Part shown: positions 12,065 through 25,271 of the stretch, piece after piece | Layout: each line of letters opens with the position of its first letter | Position numbering within the stretch: the stretch's first letter is position 1 | Assembly: GCA_013076295.1 (NCBI GenBank) | Contig: RQOL01000466.1 | Location: 1,240,001 to 1,304,000, forward strand | Direction: 5' to 3' | Origin: Sanderia malayensis | Taxonomy: Eukaryota > Cnidaria > Scyphozoa > Semaeostomeae > Pelagiidae | DNA: 64,000 nucleotides | Program-made: the position numbers and the translations under genes | The notes under the pieces: generated by a model | The model's input: the letters and a program-made list of their open reading frames with translations, nothing else | What the model was told of the DNA's origin: nothing | Database searches by the model: none

Positions 12065-15000
12065 ATGGGCTTCGGAGACGGCTGCATCGTTGAAGACTCG
12101 CAACCTAGGAGTAAAAGGATAAGAAGAACCGTGGAAAGATATGGTTTTGAGACGAAGAACTTCATATCATCTAGCACCACCGGCTGTTTTGTTAAATCCG
12201 TTAATAGAAGTAGAAATGTTTCTCGAGAATTGAGGACACAAACAAGAAATAAGCGAAGGACTAAATCGAGAAATTCGACGAATTCGAGAAGGAGAACTCG
12301 TGCGAGTGTTGTCGAACAAGAAGAAATTATTGAAGAAGAAAGAACATTACAACTTACGGATTTGAGCGAAGAAGTTCTTTTACTAATTCTCGAAAGAGTG
12401 CCAGCCTTTGGACTGATAAATCTTAGTAAAACTTCTTCACAATTTCATAGATTATGTCTTATGGATACAATTTGGAAACAGAGATGCAAGGTAAATATGT
12501 TTTCTGTTACTCTACTCCACGCGATAAATATCATTTCACGGGAAGGGCCTAAAGTTTTTAATTTGAGGAAATACGGATTTATAAAGTAGTCGATGCTTGG
12601 ATTTGATATTTCTGTGAAGCTTTAAAGATAAAGTTTATCATATTTTGTTCCTTAACGGTTTAAATTTTTGAACAAAATTTCAAGCAGAAACACGGTCTAG
12701 TTTCTTAATTACGAAAATTATCAACACAGCTTTTGAACGATATGAGCACCATATGTTACCAGTTTATCATTACGTTTATAGCCTAATTCTGAGTCACACA
12801 GAATTAGTTGTGGAATTCTTGGGAATTAATAAAGAATAAAACATTCTTGTCAACTGCGAGGAGTTAAAACCTTAAATCACGAGAACTTTAGTTGACTACT
12901 TATTCAATTACCACTTGGGGTCGCAGGATGGCAAGAGCTCTTTCACCAAGACAAAACCTGTTGAAAAATGCTACCCAGTCGGAAAGAATTGATGGAGCTA
13001 GATAAAATATTGATAAAATGCGGCTTCCTTTCTTGCTTAAGTCTTTTTCTTGTATAATTCTAAAGGATTTTACTAACGAGAAATAAGGTCTATCTACCAC
13101 CAGCTATTTGTATTTGCAATGATGTTAAGCAATTTGATCAGTCCATAGTGCAGCACCAGTGGGCACATTGCTAAATCAATGATTCCGAATTGATAAATCC
13201 CGCGTTTGGGAGGGTGGCTTTTCAAACATGCAATTTAGCAAGTGGTTAATTTTTCTATTATTTCAATATTTTTCTTGCTGCTTTAAATTTATCCATTCAT
13301 CCCTTTGATTCGTTTCTTATTAAATTTTTAGTAGTATTGTTTATCCACGAAGCACATTTGAAATGTGTGCTCCCTTTCACCTTAAATGCATGCCGTTTTT
13401 GTTTTGCCTAAATTATCAATACTCGAAAAGAACAGAAACCAAAATATTTCGATGAAACCTCAGCTAATTTATGGATATTTGTTCAGTTTATTTTCATAGT
13501 TGCCTAAAATTGTTTTCCAACAGTTTTTGGTCGATTGATTTGGCCTCCAACCCTGTCAAACCTATAATAAATATTCTCTTTATATTGGGCAGTGTGGATA
13601 AACAACTTCCTAACTATTGCGAGAAAGTCTATTATTTTTATTCACCTTCTAATATCTTCAAAAAAGAACATAAATTTATTGAAATGTGAAAGAATGACAT
13701 GAAATGTGGGCGACTATGGACTCAGTTATGTTACCATAATCACAAAGGCCTTACACATCAAATCCCGTACTTAAAAGTTAATTTCATTTTAGGGAAAAAT
13801 TATGAATTCCGAGACTGCCAACTGTTTTGTCTTCATATTTCAAGGTTCATAGACAATTAAATGTCGTTATGACCGTAATCCAGGCCAAAAGCCTCAGTTT
13901 GAAAATCTATCTTTTTGTCTAATGTGAATCATTTCAGCTTTTACTATGCCGCATGTCATATACACTTCAAATATTACATATCACTATTGTGCTGGATAAC
14001 AACAATCTCTCTTCAAGCGATTCCGAATTTTCCTATCTTTATTCAAATATCTAATTAATACACTTGTTGTGTGCTCCTGTGTGCTGGCAAATTGCCCGAC
14101 ATCTTGCAGGCTTTTCGCAAGTTCATAACAAAAGGAAAGGCCATGTTGTCCTTCAAAGTTTGCACTTCTGACCAGTGCTTGTTCCTTGGTGATATTCTTC
14201 CTATTCTTAATCGCTATGGGTGGGGTTTGTTGAATTGAAAACGAGAACAAACTTACTAAGAATTTCAATGTGCCATCACATTTATAATCTGTAAATTGGA
14301 TGTGAAGTGAAAAAGTAAAGAGTACGCTGATTAATTTGGAGCTAGGGGGTTCCGTTCTAATTATTTAGGTTGACATCAAAGAGCATTATTCGATTTCATC
14401 ATAACATTGAATCACGGCAGATAACAGTGAACTTTAAAATGCCTTCATGCAAATTCTCTCCCCCTCTCTCTCCCTCTTCACTCCCCCCTACACTCACCCC
14501 AGAGCTGTTATTAGAGGTAGGGTAAACATCTCATATGATATATGAAGATAACTTTTCGGTTGTATTTGTATTACTAGTATTACTACAAGAATTTATCTTG
14601 TTTTTCAATACTTGCTATTTCCGAAAATTTTTTTAGATTGACTTCAACATGCACGCAAGATGGCCGGAATTTTCCTTCTTGTATCTTTACGAAATGTTCT
14701 ACAAGGCCGATGCGTTGAGGTATGATCAAAACTTCTTCAAACCAGTCAGCCAATTGAAGACATCAGTCATAGTTTGGTACCTTATGAACCCCGAGCCTCC
14801 ATGTCATGTGGTCAGTCATCTTACAGCCAGCCAAGTGAAGTCAATATGGGGCATCACAGAAGAAGAACTCGAAGATATGTATTTCGATGATTCAGGTAAA
14901 AAAATATATGCATGTGCAATATGATGTGCCTTTTTATAATCTCAAATCAATCAATATCTTCGCATGTTACTGCACAGGCAAATTTGCATCATGACAGTGC

Positions 15001-18000
15001 AGTTGAGTGTATTTGTTTCAAAAGAAAGTGACTGATGATTTGTATCAGCTTGCCCAGAGGGAATTGCTATAATTGAAGATTATCGATAATATGGACAGCT
15101 TCACCTACTCTTACGTTAATTATTTTGATAAAATTGTTACCGTGGTGGCTCACCCTTACTCCCCCCTCCCCCACCTTGTTTCGACGTTAGTTGGCTGCGT
15201 TATAATACTTAATTTTAATTATGACTTGCTTCAAAATGTTGAAGTGCTTGCATTTTTTCATACTTGTAGAGGATAGGCCAGATATGTTTCCATTGTGCCA
15301 TTACGAATGGACGAAGCTGTACACGGTGTTCATGAAGAAGCATGGCGGATTGCTGTCAATGCAAAACTATGTGCTGAAGCGATGCCTGAGGAACAGACAG
15401 GCATTGGAAGAGCATTATCGACTCTCGCTGCACACGTCTCGAAGGCAGAAGTGGTATCAGTATCTCGAAGACAGAGATGTTGGCAATCGAGAAGCACTCA
15501 AAGCACTCACTGAACACATGCCTAAAGTTACATACGTCTACATGCTACACAAGGTGAAGCTGGTTTGTCTCTCGCTTTCTTACATGGTATTTATGTGTAA
15601 TATTCCTCCACGTGGAAGGAGTGGGAGATATAGTTGCTAACAGATGCTGCAAATATAAGTGCTGCAAAGAGGGGCCAAGGGGATTGCCCCCGAGGTTTCT
15701 TTCAGGTTGAATGAGGTCTTCAAAAGTTGTAGCAGTTTTCTTATATTGTTTACCCTTTCCGAGAAACTAAGAGGCTGGAAAGAATGAGAATAATCAAGAA
15801 AGAACCACTACTTCTACTTATAATCAAGGGGTGTTTTATTCATTTTGGCCCAGGGCCTCAAGTTCCTCTCTGCACCTGGACGAATATATAGCATGTGCAG
15901 TGACACGCATGCAATAATGCAATAATAAGATGGAAGTCTTTTTTATCCTTGCGTCTACTATGGTTTTTAGATGTAGGCCACATTATCTGATGGTCTTAAG
16001 AATGTTTTGGTTAAGGTTACTAGTTTCTTTGGAATAGCTAAATTGCTAAATTGATCCCTGCCCCCGGGAACAAGAAAATGATGATGTCGTAATGATTCTT
16101 CACATGTGCTAACGAAATCGGAAAGCAGTTAGTCAATGCACATGCCTTCGAAGTGAGCAAGAATGAGCTTGTATTGACAAATGACTATGGATAGGTGTTT
16201 GCGTTACTGAAGCGTCCCCTTTGAGAGACACGGCTATGGAGGTGTCCGCCCGCACCAATGATATAAAGCGCCGAAGGCGCTAGATACCTGACTCCGCACG
16301 ATTAGTGCAGACAAGAGTGATGCCATTTGGCGGCCATTTTAAAAGGTGGCAAATAGCTTTTGTAAATCAACGATTCCAAAGTTAAATGCTTGCTCTGGAG
16401 GAAAATAATTGTAAAAAAGTTTGACATATGCATACTGTTGCAGAGCACATAATATGAGGATACTAGTAGAATTTAGATAATGACAAAAAACGTTTCAAAT
16501 ATCGGTATTTTGTTTATTTTTTGCTGAACGATGGAACAGGCCTAAATTAATCGAAGAACAAAAACAGTTGTTGAATTAAAAGTCTTGGATTTACTGGATA
16601 TAATTTGTAAGCTCTAATTAAAGCTGAGTGACAGGGTTTTGATATCCCATATCCCAAAAGCTTACTGAAATATTAGCAAATACCACACTTCTCCAATTCG
16701 AAAGGAAACGCAGTGGCAGATTATACCTTTTACAAGTGAATTAATTCAAAGAATTGTAGCGGTCTGATATTCTGTTACATATTTAAAGTCACTTAGGCTG
16801 AAGCTAATTGATTTTCCTCGTTGTGGAACCTTTAGCAGGCAAAACCGTGTGGTTTTACTACTCAAGTACAAGTTGGAATTTCAGATTTTGGTATAGTTTT
16901 AAAATACTTCAGTAAAATCCCGTGTCGCATCAGCTAATATTTTAATAAGCTTTTGGGATGTCAAGACCATGTCACTTACCTTTGATTTGAGCATACATAT
17001 TATCCAGTACATCCAAAAGTATTAATTTTCACAACGTTTTTGTAATTCAATAAATTTAGGCCGGGTCCATCGTTCCGCAATAAAAAAACAAAATACTGAT
17101 ATATGGTGCGTTTTTTGCCATTCCAGCAATTATAATAGTATCATCATATTGTATGCTCTGTAAAAATATGTATATATCGACTGATTTCACCATTATTATC
17201 CCCAAAACAAGCATTGAATTTTAGTGTTTCTGTATTGACTTGATGACCAACATCAACTTTTTGCCCCCTTTTAAGATGGCCGCCAAGTTTTTATTGGCGT
17301 CACTGATTCGACGCGAGTCAGGTATCTAGCGCCTTCGGCGCTTTATATCATTGGCCCGCACATTCATTTTAAATGGGGAATTAATCGCAATCAATGCAGT
17401 GTCGTTGGCCGAAGTGAAGGCACTGCAAAACAAATATGTGTCACCGTCGTTGCCATCTGCATTGACAGACGATGATGTCATTGATTATAAGTGGACTTGT
17501 TTGAACAACAAGATGCATTGTAGATAATGAATGAAGCCGTGACTATGTGACTAGCTTGAGCGTAGAGTACACACTACCATGTACGTAATACACTGTACGT
17601 ATTGACTTAAGACGGTGATCATCGCCCTGGGATTTGGTCTGCACTTGTTTGGGATGAGACTGGACTATGAACAGGAAATCCTGGCCAGTTACGTGTCCTA
17701 AAAGCAATAAGCGTGGTAAGCATAATGGCGCCAGAACCACCCGATTATTTGAATTCGACATGAATCAGGCGTGCTAAATAAATATTTATTGACCGCATCA
17801 TAAATTTGCATAATTTATGTCCTTCTCCAGCGACATCTGCATGCTTGTGTGCAAGAAAAGTTAATAATGATGCAACGACCCAAGTTAGCTCTCTCATAAA
17901 ATATGAAACATCACGAGGCACAGTCGTTCTTGCGAAGAAAAGAACCCCTCCCAGGGGTTTTAGGGAGCAAGGGAGATTGCTCAATTATTTTTAGGGAGAC

Positions 18001-21000
18001 GGGGAGATCGTCAAGTTTTTTTCCGGGAGCTGGGAGCCTAGCTTTACATTTTAGGGATCAGGGAGATCCCGTTTTTTATTTCTTTGTTGTCACTGATTTG
18101 CCTGCAAAAACCGGTCGGTCTCCCTGTGCGCCCTCTGTCTCATGAAATGCAACCTGACGCTTGTTGTGGAGAATACATTCTCAGAGATGAGAAGTGGTGC
18201 AACCGACATGCCCATGCAACTTGAGTTCGATTATCGGCTAAGCAGGGCCATCAAAGAAAGATTGAAGCGACAGTGCGCTACACCATTTGAATATTTTACT
18301 GCCCGAAGTCCTTCTACCCTCACACCTCACGTCGACAAATTATAAGGATCTCCCAAAGCTGCGCCCACCAAAGCCTCGAGCACTGTCTGCAAGGCAGGGT
18401 CAACGAGATGAGGAACTGGAGAGCTATGTATGGCCAAAGTGTTCCCCAGAAAACGGTACGAATATGACAACAAAGGACAACCTTGGTACCCTGCCAATCA
18501 ACCTATATGCAGCTAACTCCTCCCCCTGTTGAGCCACTCGATTCTTCAGCTCTAAGTCAAGCGCCAGCTGTTGGAACGCCGCAGACGAACAGTCGACCAG
18601 AAACGCTATATGAGCAAGGCCAGTTTGTCTGTGTACGGGGCAATCGAAATGTCTTGTTCGTTATAGCCTCCCTTCAAGAGGATGCACTTGTTGGCGGAAA
18701 GAGGGTGAGAGCTAGCGTGTACAGCCAGGATCCCTTTAATCCCATTATATTTACAGAAAATGCAGAGAAATCTGTTGAAGTCATTTTGTCATTTAAAAAA
18801 TGGCACGTTAGAACTTGAGAAGGGAGATCTTACCCTCCTTCTTGAACAACTACAAACTACAAACGAACTGATCACTGTCACGGAGGCAGCTGATTTGTCT
18901 GCCGAAGAAGCAAACGCTGATAGTGAGCAACCGCGAACAAGGAGTTCAAGGGGAAGAAAGAGGGGATTTGAAGAAGACTTCTACTATTATGAATAACTTG
19001 TTTCGTACCCCAGAATAGAGGTGATTGTCAAGTAGCAAGGGTTTTTGGGAGCAAAGCAAAATATTTTTAAGGATCAAGGGAGCGAAGCGAAAATTTTGGG
19101 GATCACGGGAGCATAGAGAAAAAACATTTTGGGGAGCATTCGAATTTATTTATGGGGATCAAGGGAGAAAATGCAAAAACAAATAGGGATCAAGGGAGCA
19201 TATACCCCCCCTGGGAGGGGCTCAGAAAAAGTCCGCAAAATGTTGTCAAAATGCTAAGACCTTCTTTCTAATTAGAAATCCAATTTTCTTTGTACCTAAT
19301 CCGTGTGATTTAGAATCAGATTCGCTGACGCACAACCTTGTCACTCTAATCTATTCAGCAGGCACAGCTCGTTTGGCTAAATGAGAAACTGCCTGTGTTA
19401 GATTAGACAGAGGCCATTTTGTTTTCTACTGATTGGTTTCGCTGATGCTGAGGTTAGCTGGACTTTTAAGGACGTTTCACAACAGGTGTACAGTCAACTT
19501 TGTCTAATTTGAACGCCCTGGGGTGGAATGAAATTGTACGAATTACAAATAGGTTGAATTATAGAAGTTTGTTTTATAATAATTGGTTCGTTAGTGATTC
19601 TTGAAGGGACGGAGAATTTCGTTTGAATTTTGGAATTCGAACTACACGAGTTCGAGGCATGCATTGTTGATTGTATATTATATTTGGACATGGGTTTCGG
19701 GGGTCTGGACATGTAGGCCAAGTTAGTGTTCGGTTTGAGTTAGTGCCGTTTGAACTGATTGCATTGCAGAAGTTCGACTACAGTGAATCAATGTTTATCT
19801 GGTTTTGCCTGCAGAATTTGGCATCGGACCAGAAAATTTAATAATGCAGTCGGAAATGCAAAATTTCTTCAGTAAATAGAATTTGTTTCGGTCTTAATTT
19901 TAAAACCTGCGGGAAAATATTTAACCATAAAATAAGTCAAACTGAGAGTGTCGCTTCAATAAATTATGGCCATGAATATTCAGCTAAAACATCGAGTTTG
20001 CTTTATGTCTCACCTTCCCAAGCCCAAATTTAAGTTGGAGGGATTAGGGGTAGTATGTAGCGTGCAGGGCCCCGGCGTTCTAAACACCCGCGGTGAATAG
20101 ACTTTTCTTTCCAAGTGCTATGTAAACCTTGTTCAATCCCTCCCAGCTATCTTTGTTTCGCCATTGAGGTCATCAGGGCTTGCTAACCTCGTATTAAACT
20201 GCTTTGTTATATTTGGACTAACTCTTACTTTCATTCAATCATCCACAGATAACTGCGATGTACATCGATGGACAATTGAAGGGTGGCTTCCAAACAGTCA
20301 AAGACTATGCAGAATTCTGTGGAAGATTCAAGAGCTGGCTGGAAGAAAAGAGTTTGAAGCTGTGGCCTCCACGACATGGTGACGTTTTAGCTCAGGATTA
20401 TCGCGATGCTTTGGACTATGTCAATAAAGAGGTAACTGCGTGGCCCATCGTTCCGCCCACCTTTTTCTCCGTGATAAGCAGTATAATACGTTACTTTGAT
20501 CATGTTCAAGTGTTTAGCATTGTAGGTGAAATTGCTCCATTTCTCAACCATTTTGCTCTTCTGTTTTTCAGTTATCCTTGGTTGCAAATGAGCAGGAGTT
20601 GACAATGCACGATTTCTTAAGTAAAGCGTGCAATTTTATCGAAAGGCTTCACGAGGTGTGGCTATGGCAGAACCAACACGGTACTGCATACAGAAAAGAG
20701 CATAGATCTTCAATTCTTGTCAGAAGACATGAATGCTTCAGGTATGTGCAGGAACACATATTGTTTCAATTGTTTATCTGTTGCCTTAGAATGCTGTAGT
20801 TTCTACGAGTGTAGTTTAGTAATGAGAGCTCTTATGTAATGCAGTTTGTAATTCTTTTAATGTACGGGCCTTTGGATATGATGCTGGGCTTGTGGTGTAC
20901 ATAAATGCCGTGCCCTGTTCTACAAGCTTTTACTTATTGCGCTAATCTTGGCATTTGCAGGAAATACCTGGAGAAAGGTCACGTTGAAGACTGTATTCAA

Positions 21001-21712
21001 CTTCGTTTGTATTTTGAGAGAAGAGAAATACTGAGTCATTGGCTGAAGGACAACCTCTGGCTTGTATCTTTGATCGGAGATGCAGCTATTCAGAGCCTTA
21101 GGCCGCCTCTTTGCTCAGCCGAAGTGACAATTCCAGTACTGAGCGGAGATCCGGTTGCTTGCTTAGTTCAAAGGTACTTCGAACATTTCACCGCTTATAT
21201 CGACTTAAAACAACAACGAGACTCCCAAAAGATACTTAGGACACTTTTTCATTTAACTGCTTGCTTCGTTTTAAGATTGACCAATCATATTAAAGAATCG
21301 TAGTCACGTGCTTAGAAATGCTCGAGTTTGATTGGATAGGCGTGGAGTGTTAACCGAACTTGTTATTTGTAAACACGAATGCAATATTGGGAGAGAAAGC
21401 CCTATTTAACCTTTATCCTTTTTCTCCAGGTTTCTTGAAACTGGTTTACAATCTGACTTCAATAAAATCCGCATGAAACTGGTGGAAATATCCAACTTAC
21501 AAATTCACATGTTGATGGACAAGGTTCGAAATCTGCAAGAGGCCGTGTGCGCTGATTCGCTGAGACCCGACCGTCACTTCTACTTTGGACCGGCACCTAA
21601 GGTGATTATGCCGGGTGCTCAACCGTTTGTATTTTCGAATACTTCTCAGTTTTACCATTGCCGAGGCTTGCCTCGTGTTGACCCAAGAATGATTGTTGGT
21701 CACCAAAGTTGA
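12065..21712 (+). CDS. F-box protein, family not assigned
   Basis: Seven exons: 12065-12490, 14637-14895, 15270-15553, 20249-20431, 20572-20741, 20961-21173 and 21430-21712. Phases match at every junction and give 605 residues. The ATG at 12065 is the first in frame. The N-terminus is rich in Arg and Lys (residues about 8-85), like a nuclear localisation region. An F-box follows at about 98-140 (LTDLSEEVLLLILERVPAFG then IWKQRCK), the segment that binds SKP1 in SCF ubiquitin ligases. The remaining 460 residues are helical-looking with many Trp, Tyr and His. They contain no WD, LRR or Kelch repeats that I can see, so the substrate module is unknown. The C-terminal exon ends in a conserved-looking Phe/Pro-rich stretch (YFGPAPKVIMPG). 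The 4.7 kb intron 15554-20248 is a transposon landing site. Exon structure is confident; the name is open. Confidence 0.82.
12491..14636 (+). other. First intron of F-box gene
   Basis: A 2.1 kb GT-AG intron. I see no coding, RNA or repeat feature in it apart from a CT-rich simple stretch near 14455-14500. Confidence 0.7.
16256..17353. mobile_element. hAT-type foldback element, non-autonomous
   Basis: The element is 1098 bp long and begins CAATGATATAAAGCGCC; the far end is the reverse complement. It is flanked by an identical 8 bp duplication GCCCGCAC at 16248-16255 and 17354-17361, the target size made by hAT transposases. The inverted similarity is not confined to the ends. Pairs such as 16529-16552 with about 17048-17073, and 16440-16470 with about 17130-17162, are inverted copies around a centre near 16805, so the whole element is one large imperfect palindrome. 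No transposase frame is present. It lies within the F-box gene intron. Confidence 0.88.
17945..19220 (+). mobile_element. Transposon with inverted ends and subterminal repeats
   Basis: The ends are inverted copies of CCCCTCCCAGGGG (17945-17957, with the complement ending at 19220). Inside both ends are several degenerate units of the form TTTTAGGGAKCAAGGGAG: about four at 17958-18070 and six at about 19040-19200. A broken coding region (18142-18996) lies between. I could not find a clear target duplication, so the superfamily is unresolved. It is inserted in the 4.7 kb F-box intron, about 590 bp right of the hAT foldback. Confidence 0.65.
18142..18996 (+). pseudogene. Frameshifted transposon protein remnant
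   Basis: Four consecutive open pieces in shifting frames (about 18142-18345, 18330-18532, 18500-18818 and 18800-18996) read as one protein broken by about three frameshifts. The first piece has ENTFSEMRSG followed by DMPMQLEFDYRLSRA, which resembles the C-terminal part of DDE-type transposon proteins, where an E-x-x-F-S-x-x-R motif precedes a helical QF segment. The last piece is acidic and then basic (RTRSSRGRKRG), ending at a stop at 18994-18996. It is probably the tail of a transposase-like protein; the family is not identified. It sits inside the 17945-19220 element. Confidence 0.6.
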
Positions 21713-23732
21713 AATTTATATCGAGCCTCTTTTCCATCTTTCTTCCGTTTGTTGCGTTATTTGGTTTTATCATCAAACGTTGTCAAAAAAACAGTACTGA
21801 AAAAAATCAAAGAATTTTACCTCAGGGACCAACTAGAAAAAACTTGTAAATAAATATCTGGTCGGATAATTACTATTATGAAGATGATGATTAATGTTGC
21901 TATTGTACAAATTAACTGAATTGATGAATATTTCGAAATTTATGTTTACTTGGTTATATATGGAAGGAAGGTAATTAGCTGTGATTAAGAGCATTGGAGA
22001 GTCTTATATTTTAGTTGATTTCCGTTATAGTTTTATCCAATTAGATCACATTATTGTCATCATATGACCAGAGTCGCCCAATTGCGCTAGTCGAGGAGGA
22101 TTGATGAATGAAATTTGTCAACTTCGATGCATTTTACAGCTATTACCGTCGTAGTTATAGGAGTCAAACAATTTATTGGAATTTGTAATTGTAAAATAAT
22201 GCATGCAGATTTTTCTATATTATTATTATTGTTATCATTATACCGCTACAAGTCAGTTTAATTTATATAATCGTGTATTGTTTGTTGAAGAAACTTGTAG
22301 TTTCTGCCTTGACAAAGGACAATTGTTGGGTGATATACACTGGACAGTTGCCCCAGTACGTTTCCTTGCTAGCTGGAAATATGTCCTGTAAACTATCCCA
22401 GTTTCATTTTACCGTGGAAAACTTCAAACAAAAAACTTCAAGCATTCACAACTGTTCTGCGATATTTTCGTAGCATTTTCCATTCTTTAAAATCCCTTGA
22501 ACATTCAGGATAAAATAAAAATGGCATTATTTGTCACTTGTGTCTTTTGAGATAAAATGTATGGTAATTTAGTATACATTCAAACTCGTTTTTAATTGAC
22601 ATAATATTTTCTAAATGCATATAATACAAATATTGTTGCTTTTTGTTTTTAAACTGATCAATTTCACGTGCACTCGTCTTTTTTCCCGCGCTGCTATTTG
22701 ACTGACTTGAAATTGAAGGCCCAGAAGACCAGCCGGTTCCCAAGCGAAAACTTGTCTATTTCTTTGTCAATTAAAACTAAAACTTGCTTGAAAATATTGT
22801 TGCTTCACTGCATGGCCTCGCTGTTGTTCGCTCGGCCTAATTATCATCACTGCACACGGATAATCTTCCTTGCTATGCGAGAAGACACCATCTTGGCTGT
22901 TCTCGCAGGGAAGCCAATGTCATTGCTGGCTTAGGCCAATTATCGCAATTTCTCTATCTGTTAGTTCTTACTGGGAGCGGTGAAGAAGATATGTTCAATG
23001 AGTTCCTCCTGAAGCCGAAAGAAAAACAAAATTGGCAGGTCAAAGAAGCCCCTACTGCTGCAATTTTGCTGAGGTTTAGCATGCATGAAAGCTGGGAGTG
23101 ACTCATAACAAGCTGAGGTTTATTATCTAATGGCTAATAGCTATCAAGAATCAAGGGAAGTGATAAGAAGGTAGGAAGAAATTCTTTGAATTTATTCGCG
23201 ACGGTATGGACTGATATGAATAATAGCTTGTCGTCAGCTTGCCCAGGTCAACGTGCTTTTGAAGAGGAGGGGAGCTTGGAGCTGCTGGGTGGTGCAAGGA
23301 TTGTTTGTTAATGTCATATGCGCAATGTTTCTCTTCATTGATTTGTAATTGTAATAACTTGCGATGCGACAATTTAAAGCGCTTCAACCGTCGGAAATAA
23401 ACGCAAGCTGTACTGGAACTATAATTCAAACGGGCTTTAAAGCTCTACGGCTATCCTTCGTTCTTTTGTCGTTGAATTGATAAATAAACAACTATCTTCT
23501 GCTTCTCTTCTTCCCGCACTAGGTATTCAGCGACATAAGACGGCCACAGCACTGTTATAAGCTGTGCTTTAATGTCGGAAATGGTGCATTAATAATGTCA
23601 GAAGGCGTTGGTAATGAGTTTAATCAAATGTCCATCTCGACTAAACCTATGCCATCCGCGATAATTTGAAAGCGGTTATCCGCACTAAATTAGTACACTT
23701 AGGACAGTGAACTAATTTAGTTCAGTTGTGAC

Positions 23733-24156
23733 CAGGGTTGCCACATCCCTTTGGCCAGTCGAGGCCAGAGTTAGACTCGCGGGAGGCCAAATCCTTGCCC
23801 CTTGTAGCCAAGTTTCCAAAAGACAATAGCCATTGTTTTAGAACAAAGGATTGAGTGTCCCAAAACAAAAGACCGATTGTTTAAAATACAAAAAACAATT
23901 TACACATACAATGACCCGCCATGAGACAATTACGTCATGGACAGATGTCAGCGGTTGTAGCGGGTTTTCCTTTGATCTGAAGGGTTGAAACTTGTGAATT
24001 CGATGAATTTGTGACTGAAACTATTGTTTATGACAGAATTTCTCAATTAGGCCAGATTTACTGTGGAGGCCAAACCAATTTTTCGGTAGCCAAACAAGTT
24101 CCAAATAGGCCAGATTTTTCAAATTTGGCCTCCAAATAGGCCAAATGGCAACCCTG
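23733..24156. mobile_element. hAT MITE, 424 bp
   Basis: The terminal inverted repeats are CAGGGTTGCCA at the left and TGGCAACCCTG at the right, a classic hAT end. They are flanked by the identical 8 bp duplication GTTGTGAC (23725-23732 and 24157-24164). The interior repeats short GGCCA/TTTGGCC motifs and has no open frame. It is a non-autonomous element of a different family from the foldback at 16256. Confidence 0.88.
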
Positions 24157-24410
24157 GTTGTGACTTTGCACAGTGACAGTGTGAGCGAGTTTATCCGGGA
24201 TAGATTCTAGTTCAGACAAAAAAGCGCGTCACATTTTGTTGTTGTTGCTGTTCAGCGCATGCTCAGTTGCAAGTGAATGAAATGAATCCAGTACAGTGTG
24301 AACATGGTCTTAGTTTCCAGCTGAATCGATGCACCAGTTCAGCTTTAGAGGACCCCCATGAAAGCACTTTCGGGTGACTGTAGCCTTTCTTTGTAAATGT
24401 TATTATTATT

Positions 24411-24429
24411 GCCCCACTTGAAGTGGGGC
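24411..24429. repeat. Short perfect palindrome
   Basis: GCCCCACTT, one G, then AAGTGGGGC. The following 60 bases are GC-richer than the surroundings, so this may be the end of a repeat whose other border I could not define. Confidence 0.5.
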
Positions 24430-25271
24430 CCTATTAGCCCACCGCCCGCATACGAGGCTGCCATGGCTTGGGCCTTCAAATCTCAACTCCTTACATTCTT
24501 GGAATTCTTCGTCGTTGTCCAAGGATGAGCTGGTTTTTATTTCTGGTTTAAACTGGTTTCGCACAAACTGTTTTTTCATTGGTTTTACGGAAGGGGCGAG
24601 GTAAAAAAAATCATGATGTGATCACAGAGACTTGAAGATACGTGATGCACGTACCGTACAGTATTTGTTGGCAAAGATAAAGTACAAAGGAAGGTTAGGG
24701 AGGCCAGGCATTAATTTAAGGAATTTTCATCACTGCACAAAACAGCGTAAATCACAGTTTTCCTTATCAAAAGGGTGTGGTAAAAGGTGTGGCAATACGT
24801 TTGACTGGATTTCTTGTGAAAGAAAATAAGAGTTTTATAAGAGACCAGTAAAACAAGGGGGTACAGGGGGCGGAGCCCCCGGCAGCTCATGAGATTTCGC
24901 CATTCTTAAGGTCTTAAAATGGCTTAGAATCCTGAAAATTCTCTATCTGCACAGTAATATAGAGTAGAAATGGGAATGGTATCAGATAAAAATTTGTTGC
25001 AAGTACTGATCAAGCGCTCAACGTCTGCGGAATCTGGCATTGCTGCCACGATCCTGGCGATCCCCCAAAACCCCATCCACATTTTTAATTTCCAAGACCA
25101 CATTTTGGAATTCCAAGACCACAAAATGTGGGAAAACCCACACTAAATTAGGCTCTGGAAACTATAGTAGTACTTTCCGTCAAGGTTAAGAAACCGTGTC
25201 ACCTGGTACAACAGGCAAATGGGGCAGTTTCAATTGTATTTTGAAAACGGCAGTGATGATTATTTTAAATA

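Noticed and set aside
17945..19220. Host exon within the F-box intron
   Set aside because: The coding pieces are frameshifted, enclosed by inverted ends, and the F-box exons 15553 and 20249 already join in phase without them.
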